A stretch of DNA of 64,000 bases from Mycolicibacterium sp. BiH015. Lineage in GTDB: Bacteria > Actinomycetota > Actinomycetes > Mycobacteriales > Mycobacteriaceae. The number at the start of each line of letters is the position of its first letter. Position 1 is the stretch's first letter. The position numbers were made by a program, and so were the translations under genes. The notes beneath the pieces were generated by a model that saw nothing but the letters and a program-made list of their open reading frames with translations, was not told the DNA's origin and searched no databases. Location: contig NZ_JAQGCZ010000001.1 in the NCBI RefSeq assembly GCF_027706845.1, positions 62,001 through 126,000 of the forward strand, given 5' to 3'. Of the stretch, positions 45,407-55,500 are shown one piece after another.

Positions 45407-46051
45407 TCAGACGGGCTGGCCAAGACCGGCGATTTCGCCCGCGAACTCGGCGAAAGTGTCTTCGAACGCGGTGACGACGTCGTTGACGTCGATGCCCGAC
45501 ACGCTCCGGTCAGCGAGATCGCTCATCGCGGTGATCAGCACTGCGCCCCATACCGCCGACATGAGCTTGACCCTGCGGTCACCGACCTGGGCGCCCATCC
45601 GGTCGGCGATGACGGCGTCGACCTTGCTGGCACGGTATTCGACCGCCGCTTGCCGCAGCGTGGCCGACGACATCACGATGCGCAGGATCTGCAACAACCG
45701 CTCCGAGGTCAGGGCACCCTCGGACGCAAGCTTGGTGTTGAGGGCCATGGCGACGAACGCCCGGCGCAGCGCTTCGAGATTGCTCAGGTCGTGGGGCTGG
45801 AACATCAGTTCGGATGCGGCACTGTCGAGCACCTCGTCGATGAGCGCCATCGCGATGGCGTCCTTGGTCGCGAAATAGCGGCTGAACGTGCGGGGCGACA
45901 CCTCGGCGATGGCGGCGATCTGGTCGACGGTGGTGGCATCGAATCCCTGACGGTCGCACAGCCCGACCGCCGCATCGATCAAAGTGGCACGGGTGCGTCG
46001 CTTCTTGCGTTCGCGCAAACCGAGGACCGGCTCCCCCCTGAAATCAGCCAC
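45407..46051 (-). CDS. TetR-family transcriptional regulator
   Basis: A 214-residue regulator. The N-terminal HTH is at residues about 15-65 (RTRATLIDAAVGLCDRQGFD, then VSPRTFSRYFATKDAI), followed by a helical ligand domain. It lies just upstream of gltA2 on the same strand, but the 109-base gap with repeats suggests separate transcription. Target and ligand are unknown; gltA2 or itself are the nearest candidates. Confidence 0.9.
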   Translation of the reverse strand: MADFRGEPVLGLRERKKRRTRATLIDAAVGLCDRQGFDATTVDQIAAIAEVSPRTFSRYFATKDAIAMALIDEVLDSAASELMFQPHDLSNLEALRRAFVAMALNTKLASEGALTSERLLQILRIVMSSATLRQAAVEYRASKVDAVIADRMGAQVGDRRVKLMSAVWGAVLITAMSDLADRSVSGIDVNDVVTAFEDTFAEFAGEIAGLGQPV

Positions 46052-46086
46052 GCCCGAATGCTAACGCCTCAGCAGACGCTCCGCGG

Positions 46087-46152
46087 GCGAAAATGGCACG
46101 TTGAGACAACTGTCGCCGCCGGCGAATCGACAGAAATGGCCCCCATTTTCGC
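46087..46152 (-). terminator. Inverted repeat after pdxH
   Basis: GCGAAAATGG (46087-46096) and CCATTTTCGC (46143-46152) are perfect 10-base arms in the 143-base gap downstream of pdxH and upstream of the TetR gene. It may serve as the pdxH terminator; the long 46-base spacer leaves a regulatory role open. Confidence 0.45.
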
Positions 46153-46194
46153 GCCCATTTCGCTCGCGTCCCCCAGGCGCGGGCAACCGACGAG

Positions 46195-46851
46195 CTAGGG
46201 CTGCAGACGTTCGACTGTGCCGTCCTGTAGCCGAATCCTGTTGTGCACCCGGTTCTCCCGGCCCTGCCAGAACTCAACCACCTCGGGCGCGATCAGATAG
46301 CCGCCCCAGTGCGGTGGAACCGGCACGGCGTCGACATCGGCGAACCTTTCGGTGACCTCAGCAAGCTGTCGCATCAAATCCGCACGCGAGGCGATCGGCT
46401 TGCTCTGGCGGGAGGCCCACGCCCCCAGCTGCGCGCCGCGCGGCCGCTTGCTCCAGTACTCGGCTGTCGCCTCCGGCGGCACCTTGGACACCGGACCACG
46501 CACATGGACCTGGCGGCCCAGCGGATACCAGACGAACGTCGCCGACGCGTAGGGACGAGCTGCCAGCTGCTCTCCTTTGTCGGATTCGTAGTTGGTATAG
46601 AACGAGATCCCCGACTCGTCGACGCCCTTGCACAACACGGTCCGGGTGACCGGCCTGCCCTCTGCGTCAACGGTGCCGACCACCATCGCGTTCGGCTCCG
46701 CGACACCCGATTGATGCGCCTCTGCCATCCACTGGTTGAGCAGGGTCACCCAGCCGACATCCAGCCAGTCCGCGTCCAGATCACGGCTGCCGTCCTTCTC
46801 CGCCGAACCGTATTCCACACGCATTCGCGCAAGGTCATCAGAAGTGCCCAC
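46195..46851 (-). CDS. pdxH: Pyridoxamine 5'-phosphate oxidase PdxH
   Basis: A 218-residue FMN-dependent enzyme that makes pyridoxal 5'-phosphate from pyridoxine or pyridoxamine phosphate. Family motifs are [50 protein letters not shown] and the C-terminal [11 protein letters not shown] and [10 protein letters not shown]. Length is standard. It is divergent from citA with a 41-base shared promoter region. Cytosolic. Confidence 0.95.
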   Translation of the reverse strand: MGTSDDLARMRVEYGSAEKDGSRDLDADWLDVGWVTLLNQWMAEAHQSGVAEPNAMVVGTVDAEGRPVTRTVLCKGVDESGISFYTNYESDKGEQLAARPYASATFVWYPLGRQVHVRGPVSKVPPEATAEYWSKRPRGAQLGAWASRQSKPIASRADLMRQLAEVTERFADVDAVPVPPHWGGYLIAPEVVEFWQGRENRVHNRIRLQDGTVERLQP

Positions 46852-46892
46852 GCGCCAAACGCTACGCCCACGGTGGGTGCGACAATCGGCGC

Positions 46893-48014
46893 ATGACGAC
46901 TGCGGTGCCGAAGGATTTCGCCCCAGGGCTTGCAGGGGTTGTGGCGTTCGAGACCGAGATCGCCGAACCGGACAAGGACGGCGGCGCCCTGCGCTATCGC
47001 GGCGTCGACATCGAAGATCTGGTCGCCAACGGCATCACCTTCGGCGAGGTGTGGGGCCTGTTGGTGGACGGCCGGTTCGGCCGCGGCCTTCCTCCCGCCG
47101 AACCCTTCCCGCTGCCCATCCACAGCGGTGATGTCCGCGTCGACGTCCAGGCCGGCCTGGCGATGCTCGCGCCGATCTGGGGTTACCCCCCGCTGCTGGA
47201 CATCGACGACCAGACCGCCCGCGACCAGCTCGCCCGCGCCTCCGTGATGGCACTGTCCTACGTCGCCCAATCCGCACGGGGGATCTACCAGCCGGCCGTA
47301 CCGCAGCGCACCGTCGACGAATGCGACACCGTCACCGCCCGTTTCATGACCCGCTGGCAGGGCGAACCGGACCCGCGGCACATCGAGGCCATCGACGCCT
47401 ACTGGGTCAGCGCCGCCGAGCATGGCATGAACGCATCGACCTTCACCGCCCGTGTGATCGCCTCGACAGGCGCCGACGTCGCCGCGGCGCTCTCGGGAGC
47501 GATCGGTGCGATGAGCGGCCCGCTTCATGGTGGTGCCCCGGCGCGCGTCATCCCGATGATCGAAGAGGCCGAGCAGACCGGCGATGCACGCGCCGTGGTC
47601 AAGGGAATCCTGGACCGCAACGAGAAGCTGATGGGCTTCGGGCATCGCGTCTATCGGGCCGAGGATCCCCGCGCCCGTGTGCTCCGGGCTACGGCCCGAC
47701 GTCTGGAGGCACCCCGCTACGAAGTGGCCGCGGCGCTGGAACAGGCCGCGCTGGCCGAGCTGCGCGAGCGCAGACCCGACCGCGCGATCGAGACCAACGT
47801 CGAGTTCTGGGCCGCGGTCATCCTCGACTTCGCCAAGGTGCCGCCGAAGATGATGCCTGCGATGTTCACCTGCGGCCGCACCGCCGGATGGTGTGCACAC
47901 ATTCTGGAACAGAAGCGGCTCGGCAAGCTCGTCCGGCCGTCGGCGATCTACGTCGGCCCGGAGCCCCGCAGCCCCGAGTCGGTCGAAGGCTGGGACCTGC
48001 TGGGTCGGAAATAG
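46893..48014 (+). CDS. citA: Citrate synthase 2 CitA
   Basis: A 373-residue citrate synthase-family protein of the short actinobacterial type (Rv0889c, CitA). Motifs are [47 protein letters not shown] and [20 protein letters not shown]. It may act as a second citrate synthase or as a methylcitrate synthase; sequence alone does not settle this. It starts at ATG 46893, divergent from pdxH, and is followed after 7 bases by an MDMPI-like gene, probably co-transcribed. Confidence 0.93.
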   Translation: MTTAVPKDFAPGLAGVVAFETEIAEPDKDGGALRYRGVDIEDLVANGITFGEVWGLLVDGRFGRGLPPAEPFPLPIHSGDVRVDVQAGLAMLAPIWGYPPLLDIDDQTARDQLARASVMALSYVAQSARGIYQPAVPQRTVDECDTVTARFMTRWQGEPDPRHIEAIDAYWVSAAEHGMNASTFTARVIASTGADVAAALSGAIGAMSGPLHGGAPARVIPMIEEAEQTGDARAVVKGILDRNEKLMGFGHRVYRAEDPRARVLRATARRLEAPRYEVAAALEQAALAELRERRPDRAIETNVEFWAAVILDFAKVPPKMMPAMFTCGRTAGWCAHILEQKRLGKLVRPSAIYVGPEPRSPESVEGWDLLGRK

Positions 48015-48021
48015 ACCGGCG

Positions 48022-48636
48022 ATGACCGCCTCACGCACTGTATTCCTCTCTGCCGCACAGAGTTTGGCGGATCTGGTGCGCCGCATCCCGGCCACGGCGT
48101 GGGAGAAACCAGGCCTCGGCGCATGGACTGTCCGCGATCTCGTCGGGCACACCTCCCGCTCGTTGATCACCGTCAGCACCTACCTCAAGGCCCCGGCGCA
48201 GCGCGAGACCGTCACTACCGCCGCCGACTACTACGCCGCCATTCGCGAACTATCCGCGGGTATGGGTGAGGACGCCATCGTCGAACGCGGCCGTCAGGCC
48301 GGACGCGACCTCGGCACTGATCCGGCCTCGGCGGTCGACGCGTTGGTGGCACAGGTGACCACCGACCTGGACGCCGTCGAGGACCCGTTGATCGAGGTGA
48401 TCGGTGGAATCGGGATGCGGTTGAGCACCTATCTGCCCACGCGAACCTTCGAGATGGCGGTGCACGGTCTCGACATCGCGCACGCTGTCGGAATCGACTA
48501 CGCCCCGCCGGCCGACGTTCTCGCCGACGCCACGGCGTTGGCCGCACGGATTGCCGTCGCGCTCGGACAGGGCACACCGGTGCTGCTGGCGCTGACCGGG
48601 CGCCAAAGGCTATCGCCCGGGTTCTCCGTCGTCTAA
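48022..48636 (+). CDS. Maleylpyruvate isomerase/mycothiol S-transferase-like (MDMPI, DinB fold) protein
   Basis: A 204-residue protein of the actinobacterial MDMPI_N group. A four-helix DinB-like domain is visible: AWTVRDLVGHTSRSLITV with the characteristic Trp-x3-Asp-Leu-x2-His and a later HGLDIAHAVGI supplying metal ligands. Such proteins are metal-dependent, often mycothiol-using transferases or isomerases. ATG 48022 lies 7 bases after the citA stop, so the two are likely co-transcribed. The substrate is unknown. Confidence 0.8.
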   Translation: MTASRTVFLSAAQSLADLVRRIPATAWEKPGLGAWTVRDLVGHTSRSLITVSTYLKAPAQRETVTTAADYYAAIRELSAGMGEDAIVERGRQAGRDLGTDPASAVDALVAQVTTDLDAVEDPLIEVIGGIGMRLSTYLPTRTFEMAVHGLDIAHAVGIDYAPPADVLADATALAARIAVALGQGTPVLLALTGRQRLSPGFSVV

Positions 48637-48697
48637 CCCGTAGTCACACAGACGGATTGAGGGGCGTGCGCGGGCCGGTGGCGACGTTCGCCGCGTC

Positions 48698-48727
48698 GAC
48701 TCCTCCCCGCCGCCGGGGGTCGGAGTC
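48698..48727 (+). terminator. Hairpin in the gap after the MDMPI-like gene
   Basis: GACTCC (48698-48703) pairs with GGAGTC (48722-48727), and inner CCCC/GGGG bases extend the stem with a small bulge. It lies within the 229-base gap between two same-strand genes; a promoter for the VOC gene is expected in the rest but no clear one is seen. Confidence 0.4.
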
Positions 48728-48865
48728 TCTCGCTGGGGCGCAGCACGGCGGGCACCGTCGTGAGCAGTATCTGGAAATCCACACGATCGTCGGCACGTCG
48801 CGATGAGTTTCCGGCCGACAATGGGTCAGAACCGACGTCCCACCCCTACCCGGTAAGGAACTGCG

Positions 48866-49318
48866 ATGGCGATCGACAACACCCCCATGCTCGTCCCCCA
48901 CCTCGTCGTGGACGACGCTGCGGCAGCACTCGACTTCTATGCCAAGGCGTTCGGCGCCGTCGAGATGGCGCGTCTGCCCGGGCCAGGCGGCAGACTCATC
49001 CACGCGGCCTTTCAGATCAACGGCGCCATGGTGTTCCTCAACGACGACTTCCCGGAGTACAACGACGGCAAGTCGAGCACCCCGACCGCGCTGGGTGGCG
49101 CCTCGGTGACCATCCACCTGCACGGGCCGGACGTCGACGGACGGTTCCAGCGCGCGCTCGACGCCGGCGCGACCGTCGTGAATCCGCTTGAGGACCAGTT
49201 CTGGGGCGACCGCTACGGCATTGTTCGGGATCCGTTCGGCCACCAGTGGTCGCTGGCCGAGACGGTCAAAGAGGTCGACATGGAGCAGGTGCTGGCCGAG
49301 ATGGGCAGCCAGGGGTAG
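48866..49318 (+). CDS. VOC/PhnB-like family protein (Rv0887c-like)
   Basis: A 150-residue protein with two VOC modules, of the PhnB-like/glyoxalase-related group: LVPHLVVDDAAAALDFYAKA, then INGAMVFLNDDFPEY, and the C-terminal RYGIVRDPFGHQWSLAE. This is the group sometimes annotated as 3-demethylubiquinone methyltransferase-like; no methyltransferase domain is present. AAGGAA precedes ATG 48866. It is a single gene, matching Rv0887c in position near fprB. Function is unknown. Confidence 0.85.
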   Translation: MAIDNTPMLVPHLVVDDAAAALDFYAKAFGAVEMARLPGPGGRLIHAAFQINGAMVFLNDDFPEYNDGKSSTPTALGGASVTIHLHGPDVDGRFQRALDAGATVVNPLEDQFWGDRYGIVRDPFGHQWSLAETVKEVDMEQVLAEMGSQG

Positions 49319-49327
49319 GCGCGCGGT

Positions 49328-49385
49328 CGAACGTGGGCCCTGTGCACGCCGATCATCGAATATGTGAGCAGGAGGCCCACGCTCG
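49328..49385 (+). terminator. Hairpin after the VOC gene
   Basis: CGAACGTGGGCC (49328-49339) and GGCCCACGCTCG (49374-49385) pair at 10 of 12 positions. It starts 10 bases after the VOC stop. The CGAACGTG arm resembles that of the element at 25781. Confidence 0.45.
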
Positions 49386-49504
49386 GCGGCTGAGCGTGGC
49401 CAGATAGCGAATTACCGGTGTGTTCCTGGCGCCCCCGCATTCCCCGATGGCGATAATTGCCGGGATGCGCCCCGACCGCGGGCACCAGATTTGAGGTGTG
49501 ATCT

Positions 49505-50284
49505 GTGCTCTGGCTACTCCAGATGCCCGCGCCGATACTCGGCATCCTCTGGGTCACGCTCTTCGTCGGTCTGTCGGTGGGCGGCCTCGTCCTGTTCCGC
49601 AAGCTGGTGTCGCACACGAGGTTTGAAGGCTCCAACGCGGTGTCCGGCTCGGTGTTCCAGCTTGCCGGTGTCCTCTATGCGGTGCTCGTCGCCTTCCTCG
49701 TCGTCGTCGTGTGGGAGCAGTTCGGCGACGCCGAGGATGCCAGCGGGCTGGAAGCGGCGGCCATCGGCGACCTGCTCCGAGACTCTCAGGCGCTGCCGGA
49801 GGAGTCGCAGGACCTGATCCAGCGGAGTCTGCTCGCCTACACCAGGAACGTCGTCGACAACGAGTTTCCCCGCATGCGGCGCGGCGAACGGGTCGAGGAC
49901 CAGAGCGACGAGCTGTATGCGGTCTGGGAGAGCTACCTGCAGGTGCAGCCGGAGACGCGCAACGAGATCGCGTTCTTCGATCACGCGATCGGCCGGCTCA
50001 ACGATCTGAGCGCCGACCGCAAGTTGCGGGTCTCGACCGCGGACGCGTCGATCCCGGCTCCCCTCTGGGTCCTGCTGCTGGGAGGCGGCGGGGTGGTCAT
50101 GGGCTTCACGTTCCTGTTCGGAACCCGCGACCTCTTCGTCCACGCCCTCGCGGTGGGCCTGACGTCAGCACTGCTCGCGTTCGTGATCTACCTGATCTTC
50201 ATTCTCGAACACCCGTATGTCGGCGAGCTCTCGGTGCAACCCACGCCGTATGTCAACGTGATGGAGTCCTGGGCCGAAGAGTAG
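49505..50284 (+). CDS. DUF4239 family membrane protein
   Basis: A 259-residue membrane protein matching DUF4239. Two N-terminal helices (ILGILWVTLFVGLSVGGLVL and the FQLAGVLYAVLVAFLVVVVW segment) are followed by a cytoplasmic or periplasmic helical middle (DLLRDSQALPEES, LAYTRNVVDNEFPRM). Two C-terminal helices follow (LWVLLLGGGGVVMGFTFLFG and LTSALLAFVIYLIFILE). The FEGSNAV and HPYVGEL motifs are typical. Function is unknown. It starts at GTG 49505 and is convergent with fprB, with 3 bases between stops. Confidence 0.85.
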   Translation: MLWLLQMPAPILGILWVTLFVGLSVGGLVLFRKLVSHTRFEGSNAVSGSVFQLAGVLYAVLVAFLVVVVWEQFGDAEDASGLEAAAIGDLLRDSQALPEESQDLIQRSLLAYTRNVVDNEFPRMRRGERVEDQSDELYAVWESYLQVQPETRNEIAFFDHAIGRLNDLSADRKLRVSTADASIPAPLWVLLLGGGGVVMGFTFLFGTRDLFVHALAVGLTSALLAFVIYLIFILEHPYVGELSVQPTPYVNVMESWAEE

Positions 50285-50287
50285 GCG

Positions 50288-51949
50288 TCAGCGAAGCAGA
50301 CCGGCCAGCAGCCGCCGATGCAGTGGCGCCGCGGGTGCACTCGCCGCCACATCCCGCATCTCCGTGACCGAGATGAACTTCACGCGCGGGCGCGACCCGC
50401 CACCGCGCGCCACCTCGGCGTCGTCGATCGCCTTCCATCCCGCCGCATCGATGACGGCAGGCTGCCTGCCCCGCAGGAACCGCTCGAGAGCAGACGCCTT
50501 GTGTGCGGGTGCGGTGAGCAGACCGTCGTTGTAGTCGGCGACCAGGTTGTGAACGGTTTCGGCGGCACACGACTTGTTGGTGCCGATGAAGCCGGTCGGC
50601 CCACGCTTGATCCATCCGGCGACATAGGTTCCGGGGCTGCCCGCCACCCTGCCGCCTTCGTTGGGCACGACCGCCGCGACGTCGTCGAACGGGAGACCCC
50701 GAATGGGCTTGCCGCGGTAGCCGATCGAGGTCAGAACGAGCCTAGCCGACATCTCGACACGCTCGTCGGTTCCGGTGACCGTGAATTCCACGCCGGTGAC
50801 CGTGTCATTGCCGAGGATCCGCGCAGGCGTCAGGCCGTAGGCGAGCCGGATACGGGGCCGGGTGATCGTCGCCGTCGCATCCCCGAGCTTGGCCAAGATC
50901 TCCAGCTTGTTGCGGGTGAGGGGGTCGGTTTCCTCGGCGAGGTCGGCGAGCACCCGCTGATGATCGGTGGGATCGAGGACGACCTCGCAGGCTGCCGTCA
51001 GTCCGATCAGTTCGGGCAGTGTGAATGCCGACGCAGCCGGACCGCGTCTGGCTGCGATCACCACTTCCTGCACGTGCGACCTGCGCAGCGCGTCGAGGGC
51101 GTGGTCGGCAATGTCGGTGCGCGCCAGAACATTCGGGTCGGTCGTCAACACGCGGGCGACATCGAGTGCGACATTGCCGTTGCCGACGACCACGACACGT
51201 TCGCCGGACAGATCCACAGGTAGGTCGACGAAGTCGGGATGGCCGTTGTACCAGGCGACGAACTCGGTCGCGGTGCCCGTGCCGGGCAGATCGATGCCCT
51301 CGACATCGAGCCGACGATCGGTGGGCGCACCGACCGCGTAGATCACCGCGTGGTGATGGGCGAGCAGTTCGTCATGCGTCAGATCGGAACCCACGTCGAC
51401 GTTCAAGTAGAACGTGAAACCCGGTCGCGCAGCGATCTTGTCGAAGAGCGTAGTGACCCTCTTGGTGGTCTGATGATCCGGTGCGACACCGGCGCGCACC
51501 AGACCGTATGGCGTGGGCAGCTTTTCGAACACGTTCACGCGCACGCCCTGCTGGGTCAACAGTTCGTCGGCGGCATACATCGCCGCCGGGCCCGATCCGA
51601 CGATCGCGACGGTCAACGGAGCGCCGCGCTGCGCATGTACCACCGGAGCCTCCAAGACCGGCGCCAGCTTCGACGTCGGGGGCAGCTTGCCTTCACGCTT
51701 CGGGTAGAACGCGGCGTTCAGTTCGATGAAGGGCAGCTGCTCGGGTTTCAGCTTCGAGTCGGGTGCGATGGCTCCGACCGGACAGGCCGACACGCAGGCA
51801 CCGCAGTCGACGCACGCGACCGGGTCGATGTAGAGCATCTCGGCAGTCGCGAAACCAGGCTCGTCGGGGGACGGGTGGATGCAGTTGACGGGACATGCGT
51901 AGACACATGACCCGTCGCTGCAACACGACTGGGTGACAACGTGCGGCAC
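50288..51949 (-). CDS. fprB: Ferredoxin/ferredoxin-NADP+ reductase FprB
   Basis: A 553-residue fusion. Residues about 1-75 are a ferredoxin domain with two cysteine clusters (CCSDGSCVYACP and CVDCGACVSACP). The remainder is an adrenodoxin-reductase-type flavoprotein with FAD motif VAIVGSGPAAMYAADELL and NADP motif VVVVGNGNVALDVARVL. It passes electrons from NADPH to iron-sulfur clusters and on to an oxygenase. It matches M. tuberculosis FprB (Rv0886). It starts 8 bases after an AurF-like diiron oxygenase gene on the same strand, so it is the likely electron donor of that enzyme. GTG 51949 places the ferredoxin at the N-terminus. Confidence 0.93.
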   Translation of the reverse strand: MPHVVTQSCCSDGSCVYACPVNCIHPSPDEPGFATAEMLYIDPVACVDCGACVSACPVGAIAPDSKLKPEQLPFIELNAAFYPKREGKLPPTSKLAPVLEAPVVHAQRGAPLTVAIVGSGPAAMYAADELLTQQGVRVNVFEKLPTPYGLVRAGVAPDHQTTKRVTTLFDKIAARPGFTFYLNVDVGSDLTHDELLAHHHAVIYAVGAPTDRRLDVEGIDLPGTGTATEFVAWYNGHPDFVDLPVDLSGERVVVVGNGNVALDVARVLTTDPNVLARTDIADHALDALRRSHVQEVVIAARRGPAASAFTLPELIGLTAACEVVLDPTDHQRVLADLAEETDPLTRNKLEILAKLGDATATITRPRIRLAYGLTPARILGNDTVTGVEFTVTGTDERVEMSARLVLTSIGYRGKPIRGLPFDDVAAVVPNEGGRVAGSPGTYVAGWIKRGPTGFIGTNKSCAAETVHNLVADYNDGLLTAPAHKASALERFLRGRQPAVIDAAGWKAIDDAEVARGGGSRPRVKFISVTEMRDVAASAPAAPLHRRLLAGLLR

Positions 51950-51957
51950 GAGGTCTC

Positions 51958-52986
51958 CTACGCGGCGCTGACCACGTGCTGGCGGGCCGGCTCGCTGCGG
52001 TAGCGGCTGGGCTTGCCGTCGATCTTGCAGATCCGCCACATGAGCTTGGCCAGCGGATTCATCAGACCGGTCTCGTGGCAGAGCATGCGGACATCGCCGA
52101 ACATGTCGCGGAGGAACTGCCGTGCGTCCGGGGTGCCGAAGAAGACTTCCTTTTTCACCGAGCGCGGGATGTCGAACTCGGTCCAGAACGCCTTCGGCGG
52201 GACGACGATCGCCTGGCACAGCACCCGCATGATGATCGGCACGTGCAGGGAGATCCACAACCGCTTGGCACGGCTCATGTGCGGCACACGCTTGCGCAGG
52301 TACTCATGGGCGAACGAGATGTGCCGCGCCTCTTCGGCCACGTGAATGGCCATGACGCGCTCCATGATCGGGTGCAGCGCTTTGCCTTCGCGCAGCACGT
52401 TCTTCTGGGTGTGGTCGATGGGTTCTTCACCGGCGAGGACACCGAAGAAGAACAGGACCGGCATCGGGCCCGCCGCGAGCGGGATGAACTGCGACAGCCA
52501 CTTCAGCATGCGGGGCATGCCGGGCACGTCGGCGCCGATCCGGTTCACCATCTCCTGGAACATCAGGGTGTGGTTGCACTCCTCGACGGACTCGTGGAGG
52601 CAGTACCGGTACTCCGGGGATCCGTTGGGAACCCAGAATGCGTAGTTCATCAAACCGCGGATCAGGATCGATTCGAAGTGCAGGCCGACCTTGGCGACAT
52701 TGGCCTGCCGCCACATCCCGATCTCGATCTGACGTTCCCTGGACTGGGCCTGGTACCACGGGTGCTTACCCAGCGGATCCGTGCCGGGAAGGATCCAGCG
52801 CTCGTCATTGGGTGTCACCGCAAACTCGGCGGAGTCCCAGTCGATGTCGGTGTAGGGGTTGAAGTTCCTTCGGACCGATCCTTCGGAGAGTGTTGTCAAA
52901 GTATCGACGTACTGGGCGTCGTCGAGGACGTCCATGTTCTTGCGCCAGCGGCGGACGACGCGCGTCTTCGCTTCCTTGACAGCCAT
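51958..52986 (-). CDS. AurF-like diiron oxygenase (Rv0885-like)
   Basis: A 342-residue protein resembling the p-aminobenzoate N-oxygenase AurF family. Candidate diiron ligands are in LHFESILIRG, the ExxH of ESVEECNHTLMF, and HVAEEARHISFAHE. AurF-type enzymes oxidise amines to nitro groups or hydroxylate carbon using O2 and a reductant; here FprB follows at 8 bases and would supply electrons. ATG 52986 is preceded by GGGAGG. It is divergent from serC across a CRP-like site, an arrangement known for Rv0885 and serC in M. tuberculosis. The substrate is unknown. Confidence 0.85.
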   Translation of the reverse strand: MAVKEAKTRVVRRWRKNMDVLDDAQYVDTLTTLSEGSVRRNFNPYTDIDWDSAEFAVTPNDERWILPGTDPLGKHPWYQAQSRERQIEIGMWRQANVAKVGLHFESILIRGLMNYAFWVPNGSPEYRYCLHESVEECNHTLMFQEMVNRIGADVPGMPRMLKWLSQFIPLAAGPMPVLFFFGVLAGEEPIDHTQKNVLREGKALHPIMERVMAIHVAEEARHISFAHEYLRKRVPHMSRAKRLWISLHVPIIMRVLCQAIVVPPKAFWTEFDIPRSVKKEVFFGTPDARQFLRDMFGDVRMLCHETGLMNPLAKLMWRICKIDGKPSRYRSEPARQHVVSAA

Positions 52987-53105
52987 TCGAAGCCTCCCGT
53001 GAGGTTTACATACATCGGCCAGTTGTCCAGTAACAGTACCCACGGTCCCAGGAATTAACCAGGGCCTTTTCCTCGATGTGGGTCAGCAGGGTTACTCCGG
53101 TCACA

Positions 53106-53121
53106 TGTGATCCGAATCACT
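53106..53121. promoter_or_regulatory. CRP/GlxR-type binding site between the AurF-like gene and serC
   Basis: TGTGATCCGAATCACT matches the CRP consensus TGTGA-N6-TCACA at all but the last base. It lies in the 194-base divergent promoter region. The equivalent region in M. tuberculosis (serC/Rv0885) is, as I recall, a known CRP target. An overlapping 10-base palindrome TCACATGTGA sits at 53101-53110. Confidence 0.65.
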
Positions 53122-53177
53122 CCGAGGGCAGCCCCGGGCCCACACCCGAAGCACCCCATCTGCGGAACTACGCTTGA

Positions 53178-54296
<1,119 letters not shown>

Positions 54297-54307
54297 CCGC
54301 GACATTC

Positions 54308-54351
54308 AACCGGAGAACGGCTCTGACGGCTCACCGCGTGTCACTCCGGTT
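54308..54351 (+). terminator. Inverted repeat after serC
   Basis: AACCGGAG (54308-54315) and CTCCGGTT (54344-54351) are perfect 8-base arms with a 28-base loop, starting 12 bases after the serC stop. The rest of the 119-base gap leads to sepH, which has a strong GGAGGAGG ribosome binding site. Confidence 0.45.
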
Positions 54352-54415
54352 ACGGACTGATAACGCAGTAGGGTGACCTGATTATCGGGCATGGCGTCAG
54401 CCCGGAGGAGGTCGC

Positions 54416-55207
54416 ATGAGGGAGCTCAGGGTCGTCGGACTGGACATCGACGGCAAACGCATCATCTGCGAAACCGGCGACTCCGGCGAGAAGTTCGTCC
54501 TCCGGTCAGACGATCGGCTCAAGGCTGCCGTGCGCGGCGACAGGGCCGGATCCAACCAAACCGCGATCGATGTCGAGGTCCCAAACATGCTGCGCCCGAG
54601 AGAGATTCAGTCGAAGATTCGCGCCGGCGCGTCGGTCGAGCAGGTCGCGTCGGCCGCGGGAGTCGACATCGGGCGCGTCGAGCGCTTTGCCCATCCCGTG
54701 TTGCTGGAGCGGGCCCGTGCCGCCGAGCTGGCGACTGCGGCGCACCCGGTGCTTGCCGACGGCCCGTCGGTGCTCACCCTGCTGGAGACGGTCACCTCGG
54801 CACTGATTGCGCGGGGCCTGGACCCCGAAGGCACGGACTGGGACGCATGGCGTAACGAGGACGGCCGTTGGACGGTTCAGCTGGCCTGGAAGGCCGGCCT
54901 GTCGGACAACGTCGCGCACTTCCGGTATGCGCCGGGCGCGCACGGCGGCACCGTCACCGCGTTCGATGAGGCCGCGGCGGAACTGATCGATCCGAACTAC
55001 TCGCGGCCGCCGCTGCGGCCGTTGGCTCCTGTCGCGCAGCTGGCCCTCGAAGAGCCCGAACCGGCGCCGGCGCCCGAGCCGGAACCCGTCGCCGAGACGC
55101 CCGAACCTGCGCCAGCGCCCGCGGCACCGAAGTCGCGCAAGGGCCGTCCCGCCGTGCCGGCGTGGGAGGACGTGCTGCTGGGCGTGCGCTCCAGCGGCCA
55201 GCGCTGA
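54416..55207 (+). CDS. sepH: Septation protein SepH (DUF3071)
   Basis: A 263-residue protein with the SepH/DUF3071 layout. The conserved N-terminal domain (RELRVVGLDIDGKRIICETG) is followed by a helix-turn-helix-like part (RPREIQSKIRAGASVEQVAS, DIGRVERFAHPVLLERARA), an acidic Glu-Pro linker (EPEPAPAPEPEPVAETPEP) and the short conserved basic end SRKGRPAVPAWEDVLLGVRS. SepH binds FtsZ and promotes its assembly in actinobacteria. The GGAGGAGG ribosome binding site fixes ATG 54416. It matches Rv0883c in position next to serC. Confidence 0.92.
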   Translation: MRELRVVGLDIDGKRIICETGDSGEKFVLRSDDRLKAAVRGDRAGSNQTAIDVEVPNMLRPREIQSKIRAGASVEQVASAAGVDIGRVERFAHPVLLERARAAELATAAHPVLADGPSVLTLLETVTSALIARGLDPEGTDWDAWRNEDGRWTVQLAWKAGLSDNVAHFRYAPGAHGGTVTAFDEAAAELIDPNYSRPPLRPLAPVAQLALEEPEPAPAPEPEPVAETPEPAPAPAAPKSRKGRPAVPAWEDVLLGVRSSGQR

Positions 55208-55224
55208 CGTTTGACCTGAGCTCG

Positions 55225-55500
55225 TCAGACCGTCCCGGAGCCGGCCAGCGCCAGCAGCGTGACCCAGGCGGCAGCCACCCCGACGCCCGACCCCAGCACG
55301 AACCATCGCCAGACCGGCACTTTGCGCCACCCCCACACCGTGGGCGCGAGTCCGCCGACGGCGACGAGATTGAGCCCGGCGGCGAGCAACGGGTGCACCC
55401 GGATGAGCCCGATGGTGAGGACGGTGATCGCCGCAGCGATCACCGCGGCGACGAACGCCGCCACCGTCAGACCGGTGGCCCAGGGCGTCTCGTCGTTCAC
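55225..55500 (-). CDS. DUF2537 small membrane protein (Rv0882-like)
   Basis: A 91-residue protein with three predicted membrane helices (TGLTVAAFVAAVIAAAITVL, HPLLAAGLNLVAVGGLA, WRWFVLGSGVGVAAAWVTLL). It matches the DUF2537 family found next to SpoU-type methyltransferases in mycobacteria. The ATG overlaps the stop of the methyltransferase gene by 4 bases, so the two are coupled. Function is unknown. Confidence 0.85.
   Translation of the reverse strand: MNDETPWATGLTVAAFVAAVIAAAITVLTIGLIRVHPLLAAGLNLVAVGGLAPTVWGWRKVPVWRWFVLGSGVGVAAAWVTLLALAGSGTV

Noticed and set aside
53101..53110. TCACATGTGA as a separate operator
   Set aside because: It shares half of the better-matching CRP-type site at 53106-53121 and needs no separate explanation.
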